8,030 nucleotides of DNA from Methanolacinia sp964465295 (GCA_964465295.1 CAYXKC010000073.1:1-8030), one strand, 5' to 3'. Shown: positions 1 to 7,843, counted from the stretch's first letter. Program-made: numbers and translations. The notes: a model not told the origin generated them from the sequence alone.

Positions 1-1905
1 ATCCTCTGCAGGAAGAGATCGGATGGTGAGAAGTACCACGAGATCCTTACAAACCGGAACATCCCCTGCGACTTCACCGGCGATGCCGCGTTCTTCACGA
101 TCCCTGCGATAAGGGACGCGGTATCTTACCTGAAGGCGGTCTCTAAACCGTACGAATCGGGAATCGCGTTAAACAGGCTGATGAGGCAGGCGGGAGTATC
201 CGAACAGGGAATAAGGGAAGTAAATATCGCCGCAGGGAAGATCCGAAGGGAAGAGGAGAACGGCGACGGGGTTTTTTTGGCAATGAAAGAATGCAGATCC
301 GGAGATGATCAGGATTCGATTGTCACCGGCGAGATTGCAGGGAACGTGGAGGCACTCTCAGCCGAAAGGCACGAAAAGACGCTTCCGGCACTCGTCCACG
401 AGGTAATCCTCAGGACAGGCAGGCAGTACAGCGAAGAGGGGGAGAGCATCGCTGCACTCAACAGTCTATACGGAATTGTTCTCGAATTCTCGCGGATCAA
501 CCCCGCCGGCGAGATAGAAGATCTCCTCGATCATCTCTCCCTGCTGAGAGATATATCGGGAGACTTCGAGGTGAGCGACGAGGCAGGCACGGGCGTTAAG
601 ATCATGACGGTTCACCAGAGCAAGGGAAAGGAGTTTCAGGTCGTATTTGTAACCGACCTTGCAGAGCGCAAATTCCCGCTGAACTACAGGAGCAAGCCGT
701 TCTATGTCCCGGCGGACCTCTCAAAAGGCATAAAGGCCGGCGAAGACGAGAAGGAGCTGTATAAACAGGAGGAGAGACGGCTCTTCTATGTCGCAATGAC
801 AAGGGCAAAGGAGAGGCTCTACCTGACCCGTGCAATAAGGTACGGAAACAACAAAAGAGACTCAAAGCCGTCGGTATTCCTGTCAGAGATTGACTACCTC
901 AACAACCCGGACATCAGCGTGATTGAGATTGACGGCGGGGAAACGGAGGCCGAAACAGGAATTACTGTAAGGGATGATCCGTTTTCGGATGAGAACAGGC
1001 TCTTAAAAGAAGCCATATCCGCAATCACGGATAGAAGGTACCGGTCCGCCGTCAGCAGGATAATGGCGCTCGAATATCTTCAAAACATAACCAAAGGACA
1101 GAGTTTTGACAGGGAGGCGTTCCTCGACATCCCGTTCGAAGAACCTGAATCAATACCCCGGGAGAAGGAGCCTCTCATAAAATCCAGGGATGCCATCAGG
1201 CTCTCGGCATCCTCACTGAAGACATACGAAGACTGCCCCCTTAAGTTTAAATTCCAGAAAGTGCTCATGATCCCGGGCGAGCCGAAGACCTATTTCAGCC
1301 TCGGGACAACTGCCCACTCGATAATCGAGCTTCTTTCGAAGATGAAGATGGAAGGCATTGAACCGGATATGGAGACTGCGATGGAGATTCTTGAAAAATT
1401 ATGGTCGCCGGAGGTCTATTCATCAAAAAAGCAGGAGGAAGAGGACAGGGAACGTATTGTCGCCCATCTAAAAAATTATCTTGAATGGGAGAACAGCAAT
1501 CCCAACACTCCAACCGATATCGAGATGAGGTTTGAAACCACCGTTCATGAAACCCCCTTTATTGGCTATATCGACAGGCTGGAAAAGACTCCTTCGGGAG
1601 GACACTGTGTTGTAGACTTCAAGACATCCAGGAGCCAGATCTCTAAAAATGCAGCGGCAAAGGACATCCAGTTAAACCTCTATGCACTCGCAGTCAGGGA
1701 GAAGACAGGGAGTCTCCCGGAGAAAGTATCGCTCCTCTATCTCGAAAACGGGAAGATGGTCGATTACATTCCGGATGACGACTCGGTCAGTGCATTCCTT
1801 GAAGAGGCAGGTGCACTCCTCGACCGGATCTTTGCCGGGGATTTCGAACCCAGGGAGTCATTCAACTGCCGTAACTGCGATTACAGGATACTCTGCGGGG
1901 AATAA
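1..1905 (+). CDS. UvrD/Rep-family DNA helicase fused to RecB-like Fe-S nuclease (3' part)
   Basis: The frame is open from base 1 to the TAA at 1903-1905, giving 634 residues with no start in view, so the 5' end with Walker A/B is missing. Seen: residues 1-48 look like helicase motif IV and what follows it (ILCRKRS, then NIPCDFTGDAAFF). Motif V is at 201-212 (IMTVHQSKGKEF) and motif VI at 257-275 (EERRLFYVAMTRAKERLYL, with the ATP-contacting Arg). A PD-(D/E)XK nuclease of RecB/AddB/Cas4 type follows: GTTAH at 435-439, IGYIDR (Asp525), VDFKT (Asp539, Lys541) and QLNLYA (Gln557, Tyr561). Cys412 together with Cys623, Cys626 and Cys632 matches the split four-cysteine 4Fe-4S pattern of AddB and Cas4. 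Known for the family: 3'-5' unwinding coupled to end resection in recombinational repair. Inferred: an AddAB-like or Dna2-like DNA-end processing role. Motif V has GKEF where GLEF is usual. The exact subfamily is uncertain without the N-terminus. Confidence 0.93.
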   Translation: MLCRKRSDGEKYHEILTNRNIPCDFTGDAAFFTIPAIRDAVSYLKAVSKPYESGIALNRLMRQAGVSEQGIREVNIAAGKIRREEENGDGVFLAMKECRSGDDQDSIVTGEIAGNVEALSAERHEKTLPALVHEVILRTGRQYSEEGESIAALNSLYGIVLEFSRINPAGEIEDLLDHLSLLRDISGDFEVSDEAGTGVKIMTVHQSKGKEFQVVFVTDLAERKFPLNYRSKPFYVPADLSKGIKAGEDEKELYKQEERRLFYVAMTRAKERLYLTRAIRYGNNKRDSKPSVFLSEIDYLNNPDISVIEIDGGETEAETGITVRDDPFSDENRLLKEAISAITDRRYRSAVSRIMALEYLQNITKGQSFDREAFLDIPFEEPESIPREKEPLIKSRDAIRLSASSLKTYEDCPLKFKFQKVLMIPGEPKTYFSLGTTAHSIIELLSKMKMEGIEPDMETAMEILEKLWSPEVYSSKKQEEEDRERIVAHLKNYLEWENSNPNTPTDIEMRFETTVHETPFIGYIDRLEKTPSGGHCVVDFKTSRSQISKNAAAKDIQLNLYALAVREKTGSLPEKVSLLYLENGKMVDYIPDDDSVSAFLEEAGALLDRIFAGDFEPRESFNCRNCDYRILCGE

Positions 1906-1961
1906 ACAGCTTCACAACTGCACCCGGTCACGTTGTTGATTTTCCCAAAAAACCCGGCTGC

Positions 1962-1969
1962 TTTTTTTT
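1962..1969 (+). terminator. T-tract, probable archaeal terminator of the helicase gene
   Basis: A run of eight T residues lies about 57 bp after the helicase stop codon. Archaeal RNA polymerase is known to terminate on U-rich tracts without needing a strong hairpin, and no convincing stem precedes this one. It sits just upstream of the next gene's promoter, where a terminator would be expected. The call is by inference only. Confidence 0.45.
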
Positions 1970-1982
1970 GCAATCTGCAAAA
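1966..1982. repeat. 17-bp perfect inverted repeat abutting the BRE/TATA
   Basis: The sequence TTTTGCA-ATC-TGCAAAA has two 7-bp arms and a 3-bp centre. Its left arm overlaps the T-tract and its right arm runs into the BRE position, ending 2 bp before the TATA element. The position suits an operator for a dimeric repressor, because occupancy would block TFB and TBP. It could equally be a chance product of AT-rich sequence. No regulator gene is visible nearby. Confidence 0.4.
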
Positions 1983-1992
1983 TCTTTATAAA
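1979..1992 (+). promoter_or_regulatory. BRE/TATA promoter of the first PAS kinase
   Basis: A purine-rich AAAATC (BRE-like) is followed by TTTATAAA at 1985-1992, a close match to the archaeal TATA consensus. The box centre is about 30 bp before the ATG at 2018. Archaeal initiation usually falls 22-27 bp downstream of the box centre, so transcription should start at about 2011-2016. That would give a leaderless or nearly leaderless mRNA. No Shine-Dalgarno sequence precedes the ATG, which agrees. Confidence 0.7.
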
Positions 1993-2017
1993 CGATCTCT
2001 CCTTTCAATGTATCTAT

Positions 2018-5000
2018 ATGAAAGCCCCTTTTTCTTTAGTAATCACCGCCGACGAGGAAACGGAAAAGATAATCAGGGAGAGGCTTTGGGATCTGGATGT
2101 CGACATTAAGACCGCCCGTTCGGTACCAGAAGAAAAAACACCGCGGGAAGAGATTACAGGTCTGCTAAAAGAGAAGGATGAATTACTGAATATTATTAAC
2201 AGGAGCCCGGCAGTCGTTTTTCTCTGGAAGGCTGAAGAGAACTGGCCTGTGGAGAAGGTCAGTGAAAATATTACACAGTTCGGGTACACTGTCGAAGATT
2301 TCACCTCGGGAAGGATCATATTCAGCTCGATCATCCACCCCGGCGACCTTGAAAGAGTGGGTTTTGAAGTTGAATACAACAGCGAGAACAAAATAGACGA
2401 ATTCGTCCAGGAATACAGGATACTGGGCAAAGATCAGAAAGAATACTGGATAGAGGACTTCACCCACATACGCCGAAACGAAAAAGGGGAGATAACCCAT
2501 TATCAGGGAATAATAATGGACATATCCGACCGTAAATACGCAGAGGACGAGTTAAGGGAATCTTCTGCCGTCTTAAGAGGCGTTGTTGAAAGCCCGGAAG
2601 ACGTCGTCATATTTGCTCTCGACAGAAAATATCGATATCTTGCCTTTAACGAGAATCACCGCCAGACAATGGAAAAAATATGGGGCAGCGATATTGCCGT
2701 TGGCAAAAGCATGCTCGATTATATCAGCAATCCGGATGACCGGGAAAAAGCCGGAATCAACTTTGACCGTGCACTTTCAGGCGAATCATTTACTCTTATC
2801 GAGGAATACGGGGACACTGAACTCGAACGCAGCTGGTACGAGGACATTTACAACCCCATCATTGACGAAAAAGGCGATGTGATCGGTCTTACCGTATTCC
2901 TTGCAGATATCACGGCACGCAAAAAGATGGAAGAGGAACTTAAAGAGAGCGAGTTCAGGTTCAAAGAACTCTTCAACTCCATGCACAGCGGTGTCGCAAT
3001 ATACAGGGCCGTTGACGAAGGAGAGGATTTTGTTTTTGTAGATTTTAATCACGGGGCGGAAGTTATCGAGAATATTTCAAAGGAGGATGTAACCGGAAGG
3101 CGTGTAAGTGAGATCTTCCCCGGGATAAAGGATTTCGGGCTCCTTGAGATATTTAAAAAGGTATGGAAAACAGGAGAACCGGAAAAACTTCCAACATCAC
3201 TCTACCACGATGAAAGCATAATCTCATGGCGTGAGAATTATGTCTTCAAGCTTCCTTCGGGTGAAATTGTCGCAATATATGACGACATAACAGAGGCCAA
3301 AACTGCGGAAGAGGCCCTGAAGAGAAGTGAAGACCGGTACCGCCAGCTCTTTGAATCGTCCCCCGTCTCGATGTGGGAGGAGGATTTTTCAGAGGGGAAG
3401 GTATATCTCGATCACCTGAAGGATTCGGGAATCTCCGACTTCAGAAAATATTTCGACGAAAACCCGGAAGAGGTTATCAAACTGGCGGGAATGGCGAAGG
3501 TTCTCGATATAAACAGGGCGACACTTGATCTGATGAAAGCGAAGAGTAAAGAAGAATTCATTGTCAGCCTGCCCGGGATCTTTACTCCCCAATCCATCGA
3601 GACCTTCAAGGAAGAACTTATCACAATTGCTGAAGGAGAAGTGCTGTTTAAGGGGGAATCTACACACAAGACGCTCTCGGGTGATACAATCGACGTCATC
3701 ATCCACATGGCCGTCGCTCCCGGATACGAGAACAGTTTCGGGAGAATTTTGATATCAATACTTGATATTACTGAAAGGAAAAAAGCCGAAAGGGCACTTG
3801 CAAGGGAAAAAGCAAAAACAGAATATATCATCGACAGCCTGCCCGGCGTATTTTATATTTTTTCCGGGACCGGAGAGATAATCCGCTGGAACAAAAATTT
3901 TGAAACAATGTCCGGATATTCGGCTGAAGAGATCAAAGAGATGAAATCTATCGACTTCATCGATGAGAAATACNNNNNNNNNNNNNNNNNNNNNNNNNNN
4001 NNNNNNNNNNNNNNNNNNNNNNNNNNNNNNNNNNNNNNNNNNNNNNNNNNNNNNNNNNNNNNNNNNNNNNNNNAAAGCCAACGTAGAATATATAATCGAC
4101 AGCCTGCCGGGAATGTTTTACATGTTCTACATGTTCGATCAAACCGGCCGGTTTGTCCGCTGGAACAAGAACCTTGAGACCCTTACAGGTTATTCCGCGG
4201 AAGAGGTTAAGGAGATGAGACCTCTTGAATTTATCGAGGACGGTTATAAGGAACATATTTCAGATGCAATCAAAACGGCTTTTTCAGAGGGATATGCCGA
4301 CCTTGAAGCTGTAATCGTTACAAAGGATGGCGAGAAGATTCCCTTCTTCTTCTCAGCTAAAAGAAAGGAGATCGACGGGACTTCATACATCCTCGGTATG
4401 GGGCTCGACATCACAAAGGCCAAGATGGCCGAGGAGGAGATCAGAAAGCTGGCCTCGGTTGTCAGGCACTCCGGGGAGATGATTGCGCTGACAAATCCGG
4501 AAGGCATCATCAATTTCATAAACGAAGCCGGAGGCAGGATGATTGGCGTTGATGGAAAAGATATCACCAGGTATCATTTTATGGATTTTATCCCCGAACA
4601 CCTGAAGGAAAAAATAAAATCCGAGGTTCTTCCTGCAATGGCCGAAACAGGATTGTGGGAGGGCGATCTCCAGTATATAAATCTTAAAACCGGCAATCCC
4701 GTTGACGTACATACGATGGGATTCATCATAAAAGACCCCGGTACCGGGGCTACGGCTTATCTTGCCAATGTATCCCTGGATATATCGGACAGGAAGAAGG
4801 CCGAAGCCGCATTAATGGAAGTCAATAAGAAACTAAACCTTCTTGGAAGCATCACCCGCCATGACATCCTCAACCAGGTGACGGTTGCACGGGGCAACCT
4901 TGAAATACTTGAGATGGACGGACTAATACCAGAAGACAGCAAAACAGAGGAATTTTACAGGAAGATCCTCGGGGCGGTCGAGACGATACAAAGGCAGATC

Positions 5001-5477
5001 CTGTTCACGAAGGACTACAAAGACCTCGGCGAGCAGTCGCCGGAATGGTACAATGCAGGTAAAATCATCGATAAAAACTACAGGAATACTTGTTTTCAGT
5101 CGGTTAAACTTGTAAACGAGGTTGATGATCTCGAGGTGTATGCAGATCCCCTGTTCGAAAAAGTGATCTATAATCTATTCGACAACGCGGTAAAACACGG
5201 GGAAAAGATTACAACGATTAAATTTTATTCCAAAAAATCAGGAGACGGCATGGATCTCATATGCGAAGATGACGGCGTGGGCATTCCGGCTGATGTGAAG
5301 GACAAGATCTTCAAAAGAGAACACTACAAGCACACGGGCCTCGGGCTCTTTTTATCGAAGGAGATCCTTTCGATTACCGGTCTTTTTATAGAGGAAAACG
5401 GAACACCGGGAGAGGGGGCCAGGTTTGTGATCCATATTCCAAAGGGGCTGTTCAGGCTGGGAGACCAGCAACAATAA
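2018..5477 (+). CDS. Multi-PAS sensor histidine kinase (interrupted by an assembly gap)
   Basis: A cytoplasmic sensor kinase: 652 residues before the N gap and 467 after it. Before the gap: a short alpha/beta N-terminus (1-40), then PAS domains at roughly 52-175, 178-302, 309-428 and 436-590 (the last a longer variant beginning SSPVSMWEEDFSEGK), and a fifth from 596 cut by the gap. PAS boundaries carry DITERKKAE-type linkers. After the gap come two more PAS domains (4086-4415 and about 4440-4787) and the kinase. Phospho-His lies in the TRHDILNQ motif (His codon 4860-4862), the N box is NLFDNAVKHG (from 5172), G1 is DDGVGIP (near 5268) and G2 is GLGLF (5337-5351). There is no transmembrane segment or signal peptide. 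PAS domains bind ligands, haem or flavin; the ligands cannot be predicted here. The start at 2018 is chosen for its TATA spacing. The two halves read in one frame only if the true gap is a multiple of 3. No partner regulator is in the window. Confidence 0.9.
3974..4073. other. Assembly gap of 100 N (placeholder length)
   Basis: Exactly 100 N sit inside the first kinase gene. The upstream reading frame ends on a whole codon at 3973 and the downstream frame resumes on a whole codon at 4074, so an uninterrupted gene needs a gap divisible by three, which 100 is not. Using the intact downstream PAS copy as a ruler, about 56 residues to the DIT motif plus a linker of about 12 are missing. That is near 200 nt, or about 360 nt more for each extra PAS copy. 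Confidence 0.97.
4119..4136 (+). repeat. 9-bp direct tandem duplication in PAS copy 2
   Basis: Two adjacent perfect copies of TACATGTTC encode the repeated Tyr-Met-Phe in FYMFYMFD. The upstream PAS copy has only one such unit at the aligned place (FYIF followed by SGTG). The result is a 3-residue in-frame insertion in the first beta strand region of the domain, 46 bp from the assembly gap. Confidence 0.8.
5456..5469 (+). other. Small GNRA-type hairpin before the first kinase stop
   Basis: GCTGG-GAGA-CCAGC can fold into a 5-bp stem closed by a GAGA tetraloop (GNRA class) in the + strand RNA. It ends 5 nt before the TAA and is followed, after the stop, by a short T run (5483-5486). It could help end or stabilise the transcript at the convergent junction. 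A 5-bp stem occurs often by chance, so the call is weak. Confidence 0.25.
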
Positions 5478-5484
5478 AGGAGTT

Positions 5485-7728
5485 TTATTCCGTTATCCGG
5501 TACATATTTTGCGGCACGGTGATCTCAAAACGGGCTCCTTTTCCGGGAGTCCCCGTTTCGCGAATCTCCATTCCCGTAATTGAGAGAATCTCTTTTGAAA
5601 GGAAGAGGCCCAGGCCGGTGTTTTTATAATACTGCCTAAGGAATATTTTCTCTTTGTACTCCGCCGGCACCCCCTCTCCGTCATCCTCGCAGATCAGTCT
5701 GAATTCATTGTTCTCTTCCATGCAGGAAAAAACAATCTTTGAGAGGCTTTTTCCGCCATGCTTTAATGAATTGTCGATCAGGTTGAATATCACCTTTTCA
5801 AACAGAGGATCGGAGAATACCTCAAGATTATCGACCCTGTTTACGATCTCCACCCCCCTTAGATCATTGCCCTGCCGGATTCCTTCGATGATAGTTCCGG
5901 CATTATGCCATTCAGGAGCCTGTTTCCCGAGATCCTTGTAATCGCGGGTGAATGTTATCTGTTTTTTTATATTGTATGCCACCATCTCCTGCCTTTTTAC
6001 ATATTCGCTGAGTTTTGGATCTTTGACTTCATCCCTGAGAATCTCTGTATACCCGATAAGTGCAGTAAGCTGGTTCAGGATATCGTGCCGGGTAATGCCG
6101 GCCAGCAGGTTGAGCTTCTTATTAACCTCCTTCAGCGTATGTTCAGTATTCTTCTGTTCGGTGATATCTTCAAGCGTCTCCAGCGATCCGATAACCGTCC
6201 CGTTAAAATCCCTGACGAGGGCGGCAGTGAAATACACCCATCGCCCTCTTTTTCCAAGCGAAGGGAAGAAATCGATGGCTTCCCAGGCATCCGGGATCAA
6301 CTGTGACTTCCGGCTTTTTTCCCCGTACCATAGTTTGATGCCTGAGCTGTCTTCATCAAGTATAACATCGGCCAGGCAGGGTCTTTCTTCAGAATAAAAC
6401 GCCCTCCACTGCTGGCTGGTGCCGATAACCTCATCGGCAGGTATTCTGCTGAACTCCTCAAGCGCCCTGTTCCAGAAGATTATTTTGCGATTCGAATCTA
6501 TCATGAACTTGGGGATGGGCGTGCCCTCTATTATTGCATTAAGGCGGGCTTCATTGCCTTTAAGCCTGATTTCGTTTTGTTTGCATTTGGTTATATCCGA
6601 AAAGATCCCCTGAACGCCGGTGACCTCACCGTTCTTAATTATCGGCCGCCCCGATTCTAACAGCCACCTCTCTTTTCCGTCTTTGGAAAGAACACGGAAC
6701 TCTATATCATCCAAAGCCCCGTTCATGGTGTTTTTGAATTTCTCCACAACCCCGGCAACATCGTCGGGATGAATAAAAGTGGTAAAACTCTTTCCGACAA
6801 GTTCTTCGACGGTATAGTCGAAACCCCCGTCAAGGGTCTCTACAACCGGACTGACATAGGTGAAGATCCCGTCTTTATCGAGCCTGAATATAACTTCGTT
6901 AATATTCTCAACAAGATCACGGTATTCCTCCCTGCTTTTTCGAAGGGCCTCCTCTGATGCACGGCTCGCGGTGATATCGCGGTTGGAGATCCAGTAACCC
7001 TCAACTTCAAGTCCGGGGCCCAGGAAAGGCATGCATTTATGGTCAATCCACCGGACTTCCCCGTCACGGGTCAATATCCTGTAGTCTAAAGTTAATATCC
7101 CGCAGGGATCGGAGTCCCTGCATTCCTTGTGCTCCCTGTACCTGTTAACATCATCGGGGTGGATTATTCCCGTTACAAGACTTGTGTCATTCAAAAAATC
7201 CTCTCTGCTGTAACCGGTGATCCTTTCGCATGGTCCGGAGAGAAAGATTATTTTATTTTGCCTGTCGGTGAGCATCTCCCAGTCAAACGTCAGGCCGGAT
7301 ATCAGTTCAAAGGGAATTTTGCACCCTTCTTCCCCGCCATTTTCATCACTTTCCATAAGAGCCCGGATTATGTTCGTAATCTCTTGTGAAATTTTGGAAT
7401 CAGAATCCGATTTTATGGTGTAGATACGGGGAACTGATGCCTTTATAGGGATTAGATCCATTATCTCCCCGTATTTTGAGAGGATGAAAAATATAACGCC
7501 GGCATTTTTTTGGCGGGCTTTTTTTATTATGTCGATTATCCGGAGATCAGCAAGCCCGTATTCGCATATTACGATATCATAATCTTTCCCGGATAATAGA
7601 TCCAGCGCCTCCTTCCCTGTGACAACAGCATCCTGAAGAGAGATTTCCAAAATCCCGGACATTTGTGGCAATATCTCATCCGAATACCTTTTTTCGCAAA
7701 CTGCCAGGACTGATGCCGGAATTTTCAT
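5485..7728 (-). CDS. PAS sensor histidine kinase with degenerate receiver domain
   Basis: A 747-residue cytoplasmic kinase. Residues 5-122 have the length and pattern of a CheY-like receiver, but the phosphoacceptor position at the end of beta 3 (DIVICEYGLADL) is Glu56, not Asp, and the beta 1 acidic pair is reduced to CE (11-12). The Lys of beta 5 is probably Lys106. Three PAS domains follow at about 138-253, 262-380 and 390-524. The last carries a conserved-looking WRAFYSEERPCLADVI and IDFFPSLGKRGRWVYFTAA. The catalytic module has TRHDILNQ (His548), N box NLIDNSLKHG (649-658), G1 DDGEGVP (682-688) and G2 GLGLF (705-709), with a short ATP lid. No membrane segments are seen. From the H box to the end it closely matches the neighbouring + strand kinase. 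The ATG at 7728 is chosen because a TATA box lies about 32 bp upstream. It converges on the other kinase with 7 bp between stops. The signal sensed and the partner are unknown. Confidence 0.93.
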   Translation of the reverse strand: MKIPASVLAVCEKRYSDEILPQMSGILEISLQDAVVTGKEALDLLSGKDYDIVICEYGLADLRIIDIIKKARQKNAGVIFFILSKYGEIMDLIPIKASVPRIYTIKSDSDSKISQEITNIIRALMESDENGGEEGCKIPFELISGLTFDWEMLTDRQNKIIFLSGPCERITGYSREDFLNDTSLVTGIIHPDDVNRYREHKECRDSDPCGILTLDYRILTRDGEVRWIDHKCMPFLGPGLEVEGYWISNRDITASRASEEALRKSREEYRDLVENINEVIFRLDKDGIFTYVSPVVETLDGGFDYTVEELVGKSFTTFIHPDDVAGVVEKFKNTMNGALDDIEFRVLSKDGKERWLLESGRPIIKNGEVTGVQGIFSDITKCKQNEIRLKGNEARLNAIIEGTPIPKFMIDSNRKIIFWNRALEEFSRIPADEVIGTSQQWRAFYSEERPCLADVILDEDSSGIKLWYGEKSRKSQLIPDAWEAIDFFPSLGKRGRWVYFTAALVRDFNGTVIGSLETLEDITEQKNTEHTLKEVNKKLNLLAGITRHDILNQLTALIGYTEILRDEVKDPKLSEYVKRQEMVAYNIKKQITFTRDYKDLGKQAPEWHNAGTIIEGIRQGNDLRGVEIVNRVDNLEVFSDPLFEKVIFNLIDNSLKHGGKSLSKIVFSCMEENNEFRLICEDDGEGVPAEYKEKIFLRQYYKNTGLGLFLSKEILSITGMEIRETGTPGKGARFEITVPQNMYRITE

Positions 7729-7756
7729 ACCAAGCGGGATATAGTAATAGTATAAT

Positions 7757-7764
7757 ATTTATAA
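7757..7764 (-). promoter_or_regulatory. TATA box of the second PAS kinase
   Basis: Read on the minus strand this is TTATAAAT, preceded by AGGAAA as a BRE-like purine stretch. Its centre is about 32 bp before the ATG at 7728, so the expected start of transcription is about 7733-7739 and the leader only a few nucleotides. No Shine-Dalgarno sequence precedes the ATG. This AT-rich element is nearly symmetric (TTTATAAT on the + strand), so it might also serve the divergent small gene, whose leader would then be about 65 nt. Confidence 0.6.
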
Positions 7765-7767
7765 TTT

Positions 7768-7779
7768 CCTGAATTCGGG
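7768..7779. repeat. 12-bp near-palindrome upstream of the kinase TATA
   Basis: CCTGAATTCGGG is palindromic except at one symmetric pair and lies directly on the upstream side of the minus-strand TATA box. The geometry is like the inverted repeat before the other kinase promoter, though the sequence differs. It may be an operator or chance. Confidence 0.2.
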
Positions 7780-7843
7780 GAAGTATCTCTAAAGTGATGA
7801 CAGGAAACATAGTTTTTTGCTTATCCGTTACATAATACCGGAC

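Larger units (their letters stand above)
3821..4247 (+). repeat. Tandem duplicated PAS domain spanning the gap
   Basis: The stretch 3821-3973 (EYIIDSLPGVFYIF to IDEKY) recurs at 4086-4247 (EYIIDSLPGMFYMF to IEDGY). At the nucleotide level 3821-3843 and 4086-4108 differ at one base. The protein copies share WNKN, ETxxGYSAEE and KEM positions. This is an intragenic duplication of a PAS module, recent enough to keep DNA similarity, and probably the cause of the assembly break between the copies. Each unit should be about 120 residues. Confidence 0.85.

Noticed and set aside
1682..1939. 85-codon ORF running past the helicase stop
   Set aside because: Out of frame with the nuclease domain, whose motifs continue to 1905; basic, Ser/Arg-rich shadow translation.
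2014..2430. 138-codon minus-strand ORF antisense to the start of the first kinase
   Set aside because: Ser-rich low-quality translation fully overlapping a clear PAS-coding gene; no promoter or ribosome site of its own.
3963..4073. Possible separate second gene starting just before the gap (ATG at 3963)
   Set aside because: The ATG lies in another frame inside the upstream PAS domain; the shifted frame results from the arbitrary 100-N gap, and the downstream part is a continuation of the same kinase.
5477..5483. AAGGAG resembling a Shine-Dalgarno site between the two kinases
   Set aside because: No start codon follows at a suitable distance on the + strand; it is the tail-to-tail junction.
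5948..6397. 149-codon plus-strand ORF antisense to the second kinase
   Set aside because: It mirrors the coding frame of the PAS and H-box region; composition (Ser/Phe-rich) is typical of an antisense shadow.
7828..7837. TTACATAATA as a TATA box for the small gene
   Set aside because: Its spacing would place the transcript start after the ATG and downstream of the Shine-Dalgarno site.
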